A stretch of DNA of 64,000 nucleotides. Source: Malus domestica (lineage: Eukaryota; Streptophyta; Magnoliopsida; Rosales; Rosaceae). This document shows, one piece after another, positions 46,805-58,183 of the stretch. The translations under genes were made by a program, and so were the position numbers. The stretch covers positions 34,026,001-34,090,000 of the forward strand of contig NC_091663.1 of NCBI RefSeq assembly GCF_042453785.1. The letters are read 5' to 3'. Each line of letters opens with the position of its first letter. Within the stretch, counting starts at the first letter, position 1. The notes below the pieces were generated by a model. It was not told where the DNA came from and did no database searches. It saw nothing but the letters and a program-made list of their open reading frames with translations.

Positions 46805-47374
46805 CTAGTCGTACATGATTGAATCATAGGCTGTTTCCTGCCATATAGAGCTGTACACATGCTCCTCTTCTATGCCATCACCATTACAATAAACATGAGA
46901 ATAATCACCAACCCATTCACAATGATCAATCGGAAAATTATCCATTTGATCATACTCACAAGAATCCACATACCAATTCATGTCATTACTTGGTGAGCAA
47001 GCCGCCTGATCCATTTCAAACCATCCCAAATGATCACAATCATCTGATGACGGTGATCGTGAGCAATCCTGACCGTCCAAGCCTCCTACGATGTTCCACA
47101 AGTTACTATCTTCCAAATCTTTGATAGTGATGCATTCAGAGTCTGTATTACTCAAACCATCGCTGCCCAATATTGTTGGTTTGATTATTTCTGCCTCTAG
47201 GGATTGGATCACACTGTTTAATCTCTCCTCGTCTCGATCTTCCTCCTGCAATTCTTCTAGCAACGACATGAGAATGGCACCATTTGTTTCCATGCCTTCG
47301 TGAACTTCGAAAGCATAAGCGTCGTTGTCATTCATGCTTGCATAGTTTCTGATCAGTGTGGTGGAAGAATCCAT
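46805..47374 (-). CDS. Small acidic protein of unknown function, paralogue 1 (189 aa)
   Basis: The single-exon frame is open further upstream (to 47455). I chose the ATG at 47374 (MDSSTTLIRNYASMND) because it gives 189 aa, almost the same as the paralogue at 52530-53102 (190 aa). Shared features are an LMSLLEE.Q....DEERL.S.I..LE.E helix-like segment near residues 35-65, a DGQD/DGRD motif, WYVDSC/WYMDDSC and a C-terminal WQET. It is rich in Asp and Glu, with no signal peptide or membrane segment. Conservation of these motifs suggests a real gene family that I cannot name. A TATA box is at 47524-47533. Confidence 0.75.
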   Translation of the reverse strand: MDSSTTLIRNYASMNDNDAYAFEVHEGMETNGAILMSLLEELQEEDRDEERLNSVIQSLEAEIIKPTILGSDGLSNTDSECITIKDLEDSNLWNIVGGLDGQDCSRSPSSDDCDHLGWFEMDQAACSPSNDMNWYVDSCEYDQMDNFPIDHCEWVGDYSHVYCNGDGIEEEHVYSSIWQETAYDSIMYD

Positions 47375-47523
47375 TTTGCAGAAGAAGTTTTTATTTTCTT
47401 GAAGGAGAGAAAACAATTGAAGAAAATAAAGAGTTTCAAGGAAAGCCAAGCTCAAGAAGTGAGATATTGGCCCTTAAATATTTGTGTATTTGGTTATATG
47501 ATTCCCTTCAAGAGAGGTAGGAC

Positions 47524-47533
47524 TTTATATAGG
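47524..47533 (-). promoter_or_regulatory. TATA box of unknown-protein gene 1
   Basis: The minus strand reads CCTATATAAA about 150 bp upstream of the chosen start codon. Confidence 0.55.
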
Positions 47534-47599
47534 CATATGACCACCGGGGTGACCTTTTATTATGGACTGGCCAATCATGTGTGCATGAACAAATAGAAA

Positions 47600-49680
47600 A
47601 ATGTCATCTTATCAAACCATATGTTAATGTCGATATCAACATTGACATATATATATATACACACACATCAATGTTTGTCAGACTAGCGATATAAATTATT
47701 AATTATGTAAGTTTGTATTTGAATATGTGGTTCAAATTAACGACAATTTGGTAATACTACTTGGTATGTATATAGTATATTAAAACCGACATGTTATGTA
47801 ACCACTAATCAAATGAACTCAATTTTGTTTGAAATATCAGTTATATTGACAATCTATCAGCATATAACGTAACATGTATACAAGTGGACTACTTACTTTT
47901 AATTATAAAGAGAGAGAGAAAGGATTATGTAATGATGAAACATACATGTTAACTAGAAATTTTTTTGTTATGACAGATACACAGGTGGTACACCACATGT
48001 TTTTATGTAAATTGTGAGAAATTTTATTTTGTAAGTTATTAACTTTTTAACTCATACATCTCATAATTTGTATAATAACACATGATTTATCACTTCATGT
48101 GCTAATCACACTGAAAAATCTCTCTATGTTAACAATGGACCACTTCACAGTTTCACCATTAAACAAATATCTCATTGTCAGAGTCTTAAGCGCATATCCC
48201 CAGCTTTGCTTGCAAACCAAGCGAAAATGCGATATCGTGCATGCATTGAATACGAGGCAAACAAGTACGGCAGAACATATCTATGGCTGATGGATCACCA
48301 AAAGAATAACAATATAATGTAAATAATTAAGGGTGATCAGCTGGGCCTGTCCCAGATGCTTACTTGAAAAGATACATTCTATGACAATATTATTAAAACA
48401 ATGTTGATTTCTTTGGATTCTTTTGCTTTGGTGATGTGAAGTTTGAGGCTCTCGTTTCAATTTTAAAAGCAAATAATTGATACCAACTAGGCAACTATGT
48501 GCATATGTAATTGATCGATGTTATTAAGTTTAATCAAGGATCGGTTAAGTGGTGTGTCCAATTGTATCTGATATTGACCACATAACATCTCTTATCTCTA
48601 TCACATGTCGTGTAGGATTTTCTTTCGACAAACGTTTGAATAAAAGTGATTAACAAGTGGCTCCCACACGCATAATAATGGGTTGATATCCATTTTTAAG
48701 AATTTTTGGGTATTAACAGAACATGATCATGTGATGTTACTATTTTACTTAAGTTATAACAAGCATATTTATTGTTTTATTAATATAAGTAGGACATATC
48801 AATTATGTCGCATATCATATTATAAAATATAAAATAATACACCATATGATAAGTGTTCCCGTATACATCAAACTTTCTTTTTTTTTCTTCCAAGTCTTGC
48901 TTACCGAAACATGTTTGGTGGTGTTTAAAGATTTAGATCCCGTATATGTAGTACTTGTTAATGATTAAATGGATGGTGAATGAATAAGGATCCCACACAC
49001 CATGTGATTATGTCCGTTAGTTATTGTGCAGAAAATTCTGGACCAACTTTTCTGATCCCCTATCGACTCTATACATCATCATCTTTGCTATGGTAATGTG
49101 TGATTAGTTGGAATTGGCGAGTGCAATTTTGCTAACCACTTAAATGATTTTAAAATTTAAAATTTGTGCAATAAATAGATTAAATCAAACATATTCAACT
49201 AATTAATATAGTGGTGAACATCACTCTTTAGAGTGGTGAGTAAAAATATTTTTGAAATCAGTTGTAAGCAACATATGCCCCTGCCTTTCGTATAATTAAG
49301 AATACAAAATCAATGTGCCTATGCATGAATGAAACTACAAGATATTAAGCTAGATTCAAAGTTCGAAAACCTTCAATATCACCAAAAAAACGCTACAAAT
49401 TATGAGGTTTTCTTTTTTCAATTAAAACTGTTCTAATCACATTGTATAAATTAAAGAAAATCTTTTGAGATGAGTTTCACATGATGATGAGTATATAGTT
49501 CTCTTCTCTTCTTTTTTTTTTTTTTTTCTTTCGCAAAGAGGAAGGTTAGTAATCATTCGAGTTCTGTTCAAAAAGTTTATATAAAAATTAGAAAAATGTA
49601 GTCTCTTTATAATGAATTATTTGTTGTTAACAACAATTCACCTTTTTTTTTTTTTTCAAACATAGCATTAGTGGGCTAAC
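47600..49680. other. AT-rich intergenic region
   Basis: It contains a (TA)n/(CA)n microsatellite near 47647-47670 and a T-run near 49512-49527. Open frames are short and not supported by any motif. I see no gene. Confidence 0.6.
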
Positions 49681-51775
49681 TTGTTAGGCCATCTCCAACC
49701 GAAGGGTCCAGAGGGTCAGAGGGCCGAAAATAGCCCTAAAACCATCTCTAACCGAGGGCTAGGCCAGAGGTCTCGGGAATCTGGGAGGGCCCCAAGGAAT
49801 TTCAAAGGGCTGGCTGCTTTCGGCCAGCCAGCCAGCCCCAGGCTGGCTATTTTTTTTTTAGGCCATCTCTAACCGAGGGCTGGCCAGAGGGCTCGTTTTA
49901 GCCCTCTGGCCCTCCAAGATTCACCAAGATATTAATATTTTAATGAACAGTACAGGGCCATATTGGCCTCCGTCTCAACCTGAGGGCCAAAGGGCCAGAG
50001 GGCTCGTTTTAGCCCTGTCACAAAAAACCGTCTCCAACCGAGGGTCAAAGGGCCATAGGGCCAAACATAATTTATTATTTAAAAACTACAATTTAAATTC
50101 AAATCTAACGGCTAAGTGACCTAGGAAGTTTTATGTTGTTAAATGTTTTTAAAAATGTTGTTTAAGTTTCATGTTGTTAAATGTTTTTTTATGTTGTATA
50201 ATTTGTATGTTGGTTAATGTTATTTAATGTTGTTTCATATTGTTTAATGTTGTTTCATGTTACTTAATTTAATTTAATGTTGTATAAATGGCCTAGGAAG
50301 TTATAGGAAAAAAATAGAATTGAAAAAAAACATGAAACAAATTTTGTGAAATAGAAGTTATAGGAAAAAAAATGGAATTTAAAAAAATATGAAACAAATT
50401 TTGTAAAATAGAAGTTATATGAAAAAAAATATGAATCAAATTTTGTAAAATAGAAGTTATAGGAAAAAAATAGAATTTAAAAAAAATTTGAAACAAATTT
50501 TGTGAAATAAAAGTTATAGGAAAAAAATGGAATTTAAAAAAAATATGAAACAAATTTTGTAAAATAGAAGTTATAGGAAAAAAAATAAAATTTAAAAAAA
50601 AATTGAAACAAATTTTGTAAAATAGAATTGAAAAAAAATATGAAACAAAATTTGATTCATATGAAAAGGAAAAAAAAAGGGAAAAAAAGAAGTTTAAATT
50701 CATAAAAAAAAAAAAAAGTTAATACAACGGCTACTAGCCGTTATATTAAAAAAAATTCAAACTATTAGTGTCGGTTATAACCGACACTAATAGTAATTAA
50801 AATAAAAATTTTGCTTTTGAATAACTATTACTGTCGGTTATAACCGACAGTATTAAAAAATTCTTCTTTAATGCTGTCGGTTATAACTGACAGCAATAGG
50901 AAAACATTAAAAAAAAATAGCCAGCCCTCTCTGATCCCGTGGGGCCCTCCTAGATTCCAGAGCCCTCTGGCCTAGCCCTCAGTTGGAGACTGTTTTATGG
51001 CTATTTTCGGCCCTCTGGACCCTTTGGTTAGAGATGGCCTTATAGTTTTGTTATTCCTGTCGGTTATAACCGACAGGATTTATTAAGAAAAAAATCAAAT
51101 GAAATGGCTACTAGCCGTTGCATTTGATTTGATTTTTTTTTACATTATTATTATTTTTTTTTCATTTAAAATTTGTTTGATTTGATTTGTTTGATATTTT
51201 TTTAAATTCCATTTTTTTTATTTGATTTGTTTCATATTTTTTTTTAATTCCATTTTTTTCCTATAACTTCTATTTCACAAAATTTGTTTCATATTTTTTT
51301 TAAATTCCATTTTTTTTCTATAACTTCTATTTCACAAAATTTGTTTCATATTTTTTTTAAATTCTATTTTTTTTCCTATAACTTCCTAAGCCATTATACA
51401 ACATTAAATTAAATTAAGTAACATGCAACAACATTAAACAATATGAAACAACATTAAATAACATTAAATAACATTAAATAACATTAACCAACATAAAAAT
51501 TAAATTAAATTAAGTCACTTAGCCGTTGGATTTGAATTTCAGTTGTAGTTTTTAAATAATAAATTATGTTTGGCCCTATGGCCCTTTGGCCCTCGGTTGG
51601 AGACGGTTTTTTGTGAAAGGGCTAAAACGAGCCCTCTGGCCCTCTAGCCCTCGGTTGGAGACGGAGGCAAATATGGTCATGTACTGTTCATTAAAATATT
51701 AATATCTTGAAAAATCTTGGAGGGCCAGAGGACTAAAACAAGCCATCTGGCCAGCCATCGATTGGAGATGACCTT
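49681..51775. mobile_element. Foldback-like element with long nested inverted repeats
   Basis: The left arm begins GGCCATCTCCAACCG and the right arm ends CGATTGGAGATGACC. A second copy of this end pair lies inside (about 49861 and 51041). Each arm holds GAGGGCC/GGCCCTC motifs, then A-rich repeats of GAAGTTATAGGAAAAAAAT (50290-50700) mirrored by their complements (51230-51390). Four copies of the palindrome GTCGGTTATAACCGAC (one variant) lie at 50770-51080. The flanks ACTTGTT and AGTTGTT may be an imperfect target duplication. There is no transposase. The 136-codon Phe-rich frame here is low complexity and not a gene. Confidence 0.65.
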
Positions 51776-51779
51776 AGTT

Positions 51780-52525
51780 GTTAGAAAGAAAGGAATCAGT
51801 GAGAATCAAACCCGCACCCAGGTTTATAAGGATAATTATTTTTTGCTAGTGCGGCATAACGCTATCTGCAACAATAATTTGACTTTGAATCTGTTTTATT
51901 TGTATAAATTTATAGTCGTAAAATAGTTGAATTTTCTACTTGCTCAACCCTCGTAGAGAAATTTTTACTTTGTACATCTAATTCTCTCTAGGCTTTTATA
52001 ATGTCTCTTCTTCAATTAGGTTTTCCCAATCCAAGGGTCTACAAATCTTTCGTCCAAATTATCTATTTCGCACGAATATATTGTAACACCAGTTATTACA
52101 TACAATTGCTCATTAAACAAAAAATTTATGGGTAACCAAACTACCACGCGGTATAACTCGGCCAATTTTCTCAAACTACACCAAAATAATTAATTAAAGA
52201 TAAGGCTTGCAGTTTTCTTCCTAGATGTCAATAATAAAGTGCGAACAACAGCTCTCTAAATTTAAAAAAAAAAAAAAGAGGTTATGGGTTCGATACTTTA
52301 TAAGCTGTGAATCTGCTTAATCGTGGTCACATGTAGAGTGAAATTCTCAAGTAACCTTCTTCGGGCCTCGAAGAGGTGAATAAAACGTGGTTCATCACTA
52401 ATTGTCCCCTTTTTAAAAGAGAAAAAATAATAGGCAGGGATAGTTATTCATCAGCTTGTAACAACTTAAATTGCGACGCGAAACATATTCATAAATTAGA
52501 TTTTACATGTAATTAATTAATAATA
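51780..52525. other. AT-rich intergenic region
   Basis: This is the 3' flank of the next gene. It contains short A-runs and no coding or structural signal I can support. Confidence 0.5.
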
Positions 52526-52529
52526 ATCT

Positions 52530-53102
52530 TCAATTATACATATGCATCCTTGTATTAACATACGTTTCCTGCCACAGCTTTTGGTATCCATCTTCCTCAG
52601 AAGGAGTAATAGTTGTAGTAATGCTGCCATTGTACTGAGAGCCTCCAGAACTAGACATGCGATCGATGTCACCAAAACAAGAATCATCCATGTACCAATC
52701 AACTGATTCATCAGTACCCTGTGAAGAAGAAAACCCTATTTCCATATCCATCCAACCGAACCCAGGTGCGTTTGTTTCCTGGAAATCCCTACCGTCCACA
52801 GATCCAACATCGAACGGCTGAAAATGATCCTCTTGGTTAATGCTACCAAATTCATGAAGATTATCCATGAAAATTCCATCACCTTCACTCGTTGTAGGCT
52901 CGAGCTCTACCTCTAGAGCTCGGATCAGGCTGCTTAACCGTTCCTCGTCGTGATCTTGATCGCCACCTTGTGTTTCTTCCAACAAGGACATGAGTAGGGC
53001 ATTGCTCACGTTTGATGATGCAACTCCAACTGATGATTCCGAGAAATTATGGTTAACACCCATATTGGCGTATGCCCAGTTTTCAGGTGCCAAAGAAGCC
53101 AT
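52530..53102 (-). CDS. Small acidic protein of unknown function, paralogue 2 (190 aa)
   Basis: This single-exon gene is paralogous to 46805-47374. The ATG at 53102 (MASLAPENWAYANMG) was chosen over the in-frame 53153 because the resulting 190 aa matches the paralogue. It carries the LLMSLLEETQ...DHDEERLSSLIRALEVELE segment in two adjoining parts, VDGRDFQE, GWMDMEIGF, DWYMDDSCFGDID and a final KLWQETYV. It is strongly acidic, probably soluble, with no recognised domain. The two genes face the same way about 5.2 kb apart and are separated by the foldback element. Function is unknown. Confidence 0.75.
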   Translation of the reverse strand: MASLAPENWAYANMGVNHNFSESSVGVASSNVSNALLMSLLEETQGGDQDHDEERLSSLIRALEVELEPTTSEGDGIFMDNLHEFGSINQEDHFQPFDVGSVDGRDFQETNAPGFGWMDMEIGFSSSQGTDESVDWYMDDSCFGDIDRMSSSGGSQYNGSITTTITPSEEDGYQKLWQETYVNTRMHMYN

Positions 53103-53232
53103 TTGGGAAAGAGACCAAATTGGCAAGAAACTACAAAATGAGGAATATTGCAAGGTGGAAGTCTGGAACTTGTGTCTAAGTTATTAGACCTAAATGATTT
53201 GCAAGTGGTATGAAACTATAAACAAATTAGGC

Positions 53233-53237
53233 CTTAT

Positions 53238-53283
<46 letters not shown>

Positions 53284-53284
53284 G
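53233..53284. repeat. (CA)n(TA)n microsatellite
   Basis: An uninterrupted CA tract is followed by a TA tract, about 130 bp upstream of unknown-protein gene 2. Confidence 0.95.
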
Positions 53285-53289
53285 TAGGC

Positions 53290-53595
53290 ATGCAAGTCAT
53301 GATAACATGGGCATATTCGCACGAAGACATCTTATCATATAAATTTCACCCACTAGCTACCACCTGTGCTCTTTTATTGGTTAGATATATATCCCTTTAA
53401 TTTTATTCAAAGACCTAGGTGTGTATTTGGAATATTTCAAAATAAATAAATTCTAGATAAACCGAATACGTTTTTGTTATATTATATATTTTTTCCGAGT
53501 TAATATAATAATTAAGTTATAAAACTCTTTTTTACGATGCTTCTTCAAGAAACACTTACACGAAAGTTTAAAAAGCAAAAGTTTGCAATAAAATC

Positions 53596-53626
<31 letters not shown>

Positions 53627-53990
53627 ACAGGTCATGGATACAAGTGTTTCACATAAAAACTTCTCAAATTTATACTAATATATAATGCCATCAATCCATT
53701 TGGAGTCACAGGCTTCACAAAAATTAATAGGACACAAATGCTCTCCAAACCAAAAAGTTCAAAACTAGCCGAAAATAATCCATAAAATAATGAAGGGGTA
53801 ATTTTGTCATAAAAAAGAATTTTTTATTCCTTTTTTTTTTATAATTAGTATTTCACTATTACGTGGAATATCCACGGGTTTCTTTTAGCATGGTCTAATA
53901 CTATTCATTTAGTCCAAATATTTGACTTTCTTTTTTCTTCGTTTGCGTGGATGACCGATTGATGCTATGTGGATGTAGATCACCTGGAGG
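53290..53990. other. AT-rich intergenic region
   Basis: A 30-bp poly-T tract lies near 53596-53620. A 27-bp segment at 53862-53888 recurs at 55311-55337 (see findings). No gene seen. Confidence 0.5.
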
Positions 53991-54472
53991 CCCTTTGGAG
54001 ATAGGCCTACGAACGCCCCCGATCAGTGCAATGGGATGTGTCTATTTATCTATCTCTTGACTCGAAATGGGAGCGGGTGGGAAATGCAGAAGAATTTAAT
54101 TCTAAAGAAGGAGATAAGAGGGAAGACTCTTCGTTGTTGAATGCGAGTCGGTCTCTTGTTGAAGTGGTGACTCACTTGCAACATAAGTTTTGCAAACCTG
54201 GGTTAATTCCACTTTCCACTGGACGAAGGCAAAAATAAAAAGATAGAATACGACGGGTTTTCTGGCGTATAAAGAAAGAATGACACGATCAAGATTACGC
54301 ATTGAATTTCTGGTAGTAGATCCATAATCAAAAAAGTGTTAGTGCGTTGTAGATTCTTATCCAAGACTTGTATCATTTGATGATGCCATGTGAATCGCTA
54401 GAAACATGTAAAGTGTACGGCCGGTTCATATGTGAAGATCATACTTGCGCTATGCTATGATCTTTTTTTCAA

Positions 54473-54667
54473 TGAACCATATAAACCAATACCCAAAACT
54501 CCCATTAATAAAAAAACGGAACTTCCTGCAGTGTACAAAATAAATTTTGTAGCCGAATACAAACGTTTCTTCCCCCCCCCCCCCACATGGATAGAAGTAG
54601 ATAAACTTGAATTAATTCTAACTCCCACATGATGAAAAAAAGTAAAAGGTCTCGAGAAGAAAATGGA
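54473..54667 (-). pseudogene. ndhD: ndhD fragment (plastid NAD(P)H dehydrogenase subunit 4)
   Basis: The minus-strand translation contains [20 protein letters not shown] and [13 protein letters not shown]. Upstream, in another frame, it contains [16 protein letters not shown]. Together these correspond to an internal membrane region of plastid ndhD. A run of 11 C (54572-54582 region) replaces a shorter G run in the gene and breaks the frame. The fragment lacks both ends and cannot be expressed as NDH-D. Confidence 0.85.
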
Positions 54668-55139
54668 ACCGAGGAAAAATAACGTCAAATAGAAACGAAT
54701 AGGGTCTTACGGCACGATCACTATATCTTTTCTTTTTCTTTATCTCTCCTCTATAGAAAGAGAGGATGATACGTGGCGTGGTATACCTGATCATTTGGTC
54801 AACAAGACGTACGCAAGTTGACATAGCTCCATATATATGTTCTTTTGAGCTTGAATTCATAAATAGAATGAAATAATGGTGAGCCTAGTAGGGCGACGAA
54901 CACGGCTCAAGGGTTTCTATACAAAGCCGTTCTCTTCTTCACTCAAGGGGGCAATGCACTCTTTGAATGGTACTTTATTCATAAAGAATGAATCTTTTTT
55001 TTAGAAGTTATACGGACTTTATAAAAGTAAATGCCACGCTCCGCGTGTCACGAGATATGGGGCGTTCTAATCGAAGGGTCATACTTCTCGTCTCGGTCTC
55101 ATTGCATTGGATTCGATGACTTGCCCTGCAGTCCCCTAG

Positions 55140-55304
<165 letters not shown>

Positions 55305-55399
55305 TGATTACATGGAACATCCACGGGTTTCTTCTAGTATCTTGTAATTCAAGTAAAGAAAATATTAGGAAGACTATCTTTTTATAGTATAGTTTGTAA

Positions 55400-56520
55400 A
55401 TCACTGATCACATAATGTAGCAATTGATGATTGAATTTTATATTTGATGATCTAAAATGGAATCCAATGTCAACCGTCACATGATGTGGTCTAAAACCAT
55501 GGTCTCTCTAGCATCACCCTCCAAGTAATTAACAGAGTTTGCATGCGGTTCAATATCTTAGTAGATAAGGAGTTGAGTTTCCACACATGCGTCCCAGATT
55601 CGAAACTTCTCATTTTTAAATTATTATTATAATAGTTTCAAAATTTCTCTCTTCTTAATAATAAAAAAAAAAGTAAGTAACAGAGAGTTAGTCTTACATC
55701 CGAAGTCTCTTATTCAATTTTCTCTTACTTCAATATTATCCACTTGTATAATTTATTGTTATTAATTTCATTGGCTCCTCTAAGATATAAGATGCATTAT
55801 AAGAGATGCAATTATCATTGACCAAAAAACAAAAGAGATGCAATTATCTGATCAAACTCTCGAGGGGGCTGTCGGTCAAAGATATGGTTGGAGGAAGATG
55901 CTGAAAAAATGCATGGATACCAATTAGTGAAATATGTTTGATCGACCATCCAATACTCTACGGTGCATGTGGTGCCACCACCTCAATTTTGGTGGAATTC
56001 AGATCCCAAAATCTTCCTCAACCTCTATTAGTGGCCTGTGAATATGAATCCCCACCCAAGCGATATGCTTACCGACAAGACATCAACACGATACAGCAGG
56101 CAGGCACCACGCCAATTAATTAAAGTATAATCATTTTGATTAATCGTAATCTTGATTTGTCATCCACTTGCTCGAGTTAAAGAAAGTTCTAGTTTGCAGT
56201 TGAAGGGTTAATGCGTTCTAAAGTGGTTCTGAAATTTGAGTTTGATTCTAGCTTTAAACGAATTAGTCTGTTAGAAATTTTGAGTTGCATGAGAGTAATC
56301 TTAATTATTCATTTAAACTGAATGATCAACAATAATAAAAAACGGAAAGAAAAAAAAAGAAAAAAAAAAGCATTTATCGTATTCTTGATGAACGTAAAAA
56401 TGTTCTACCTTTGGATTTAAAAAGTTTCCACAGCTGTCAACCGACCTTGATCTATCATGCTTTATTTCTGCCGACAACTTAAAAAGCAAAGAACAAATTA
56501 GGAGAAAAAGGGGAATGGAT
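55400..56520. other. AT-rich intergenic region
   Basis: There are only short unsupported frames, plus A-runs near 55660 and 56350. No gene or clear repeat was recognised. Confidence 0.5.
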
Positions 56521-56524
56521 GGTA

Positions 56525-56690
56525 GTAAATATGAGAACTTTAACGAAAAGCTTTCGATACTGTTTATTTTAACGAAAAATCATATTTTTACATTAAAAAG
56601 TCAATCTTGATACTATTCACTTTATCATTTATTTTGTCCTTATCGTTAAAACTCAAAGTTTTCAAGCCCTCTTCATTAGTTTTCCTTAAA
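56525..56690. mobile_element. MITE-like dispersed repeat
   Basis: The segment GAACTTTAACGAAAAGC...CATTAGTTTTCCTT, with inner TTTAACGAAAA and TATCGTTAAAACT inverted motifs, resembles a short repeat common in Rosaceae genomes, from memory. Target duplications were not resolved. Confidence 0.45.
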
Positions 56691-56699
56691 TATTATGCT

Positions 56700-57370
56700 A
56701 AATTAGTGCAATGGGAGTACTTTAAACCATTTGATTAATTGGCTACCTAAAAAACATCACTTGGTTAGATATTACTAAACCCTATACACATGTTGTTTTG
56801 TTTATGTGCATGCATGCATTCCAAAATTATATTGAGAGAATGAAAGAGTGAAAATTGGGTTAGATGCATGATAGGATAAGGATAGCCTGGTGGGATGCAT
56901 TTGGATTTCGATATTAGAATGAACAAAAGAAATTTTATATCGTGAAATTTTCGATATATAAAATTTTGGGTTTCTAGTGCATAAGGTTTGCGTTTTTATA
57001 AGGGCTGTAAATCAGTTAGTTGGAGCTTGACAATGAAAGAAACAAGAAAAGTTTATATTCAGCTGGATAAGAATTAAGTTGGTATGTTTGATTCGTCAAA
57101 CTTGTGAGCAACCGTATTCTTTCATGAGACATATGGAACTATATTATAAAATTCTTGAACAAAAGGTCATACTTGTGATTTTTCTTTTGAAGAATCATGT
57201 TTACATTTGTTCTAAGGTTAGATTGACCATCTTTAGTTTGACATTAATTTTAGAAGGAGATTGATATTAAGTCTTCTTTTTTTTTTCGCTTCTACCGAAA
57301 TTTTATAAACTTTAAGAGCCGAACATGCTAATGCTAAAGATTTTGTTTGTTTCCATTATGAGCAAGGCTC
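56700..57370. other. Intergenic region
   Basis: AT-rich sequence without supported genes or repeats. Confidence 0.5.
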
Positions 57371-57375
57371 AATAT

Positions 57376-57960
57376 TGTTAAATACCCTATATCGACCGTA
57401 TTTCTGAGAAAAGAAGAGTTTAAATATCTTAACCCTACTCCAACTAACATCGAAACCTTTTGTGATAAAACCTCACACTTGTAGGACTCTGCAAGTGGTA
57501 GTTAACAAGTTGGAGACAATATCGATGTTGTTGAAAGTGGGTCTTTGTTCCTTCACTCTAATATTTTGACATGGTATCAGAGTCAGGGAGCGGGCTCGTA
57601 CTGCACGCGATGGGTGGGTTCCCTTGGCCCCACACGATGATGGTGGGTCCCTTGGCCTAGGGTGAGTCCCCTTGGCTCCACGTGATTGTCGATGTGTGGA
57701 TCACTCACGTGTGACCCACTAATTGTCTCCCACGTGACGGAGTATATTGAGATATCTCACATCAACCGTATCTCTGAGAAAAAAAAGAGTTTAAATATCT
57801 TAACCCCACTACAACTAATAGCGAGGCTTTTTGTGATAAAAACCTCACACCAGTCGGACTATGCAAGTGATAACTACCAAGTTAGGGACAATATCGGTAT
57901 TGTTGAAAATAGATTTTTGATCCATTTCTCTGATAATTAGAAATGATATCAGAGTCAGGC
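57376..57960 (+). mobile_element. TRIM-like mini LTR retroelement (degenerate)
   Basis: Two related segments of about 196-199 bp (57376-57571 and about 57745-57943) flank an interior of only about 170 bp. Each shares TTTAAATATCTTAACCC, TTTTGTGATAAAA and CCTCACAC, and each is followed by a primer-site-like sequence (TGGTATCAGAGTCAGG at 57572; TGATATCAGAGTCAGG at 57944). This size and layout fit a TRIM. The second primer-like site suggests a further LTR-interior unit once existed. Confidence 0.6.
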
Positions 57961-58183
57961 CAAACAAATTCACAATCCTAACCGAACTTTCATCTCAATC
58001 GGGCCAGGATTTTTAAGCCTATTCCGATCGTTGGGTCTAGGACAATGCCAACATGCCCATCAAAACAGGAGTTGGGCTATTGAGGCCAGGCAACTAGTTC
58101 AAGTTGATTCACATGGATTTTTGCCCGTTAGATTTAAAAGACAAGTTTGCTAATTGAGATCATGTGGTGTGTCAACTCAAAAC

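Noticed and set aside
50293..50703. 136-codon Phe/Ile-rich frame that looks like a membrane protein
   Set aside because: It is the translation of A-rich tandem repeats in the foldback element; composition, not homology, makes it look hydrophobic.
54026..54238. 70-codon frame in the plastid-like block
   Set aside because: The region resembles plastid spacer, and no known plastid protein matches the frame.
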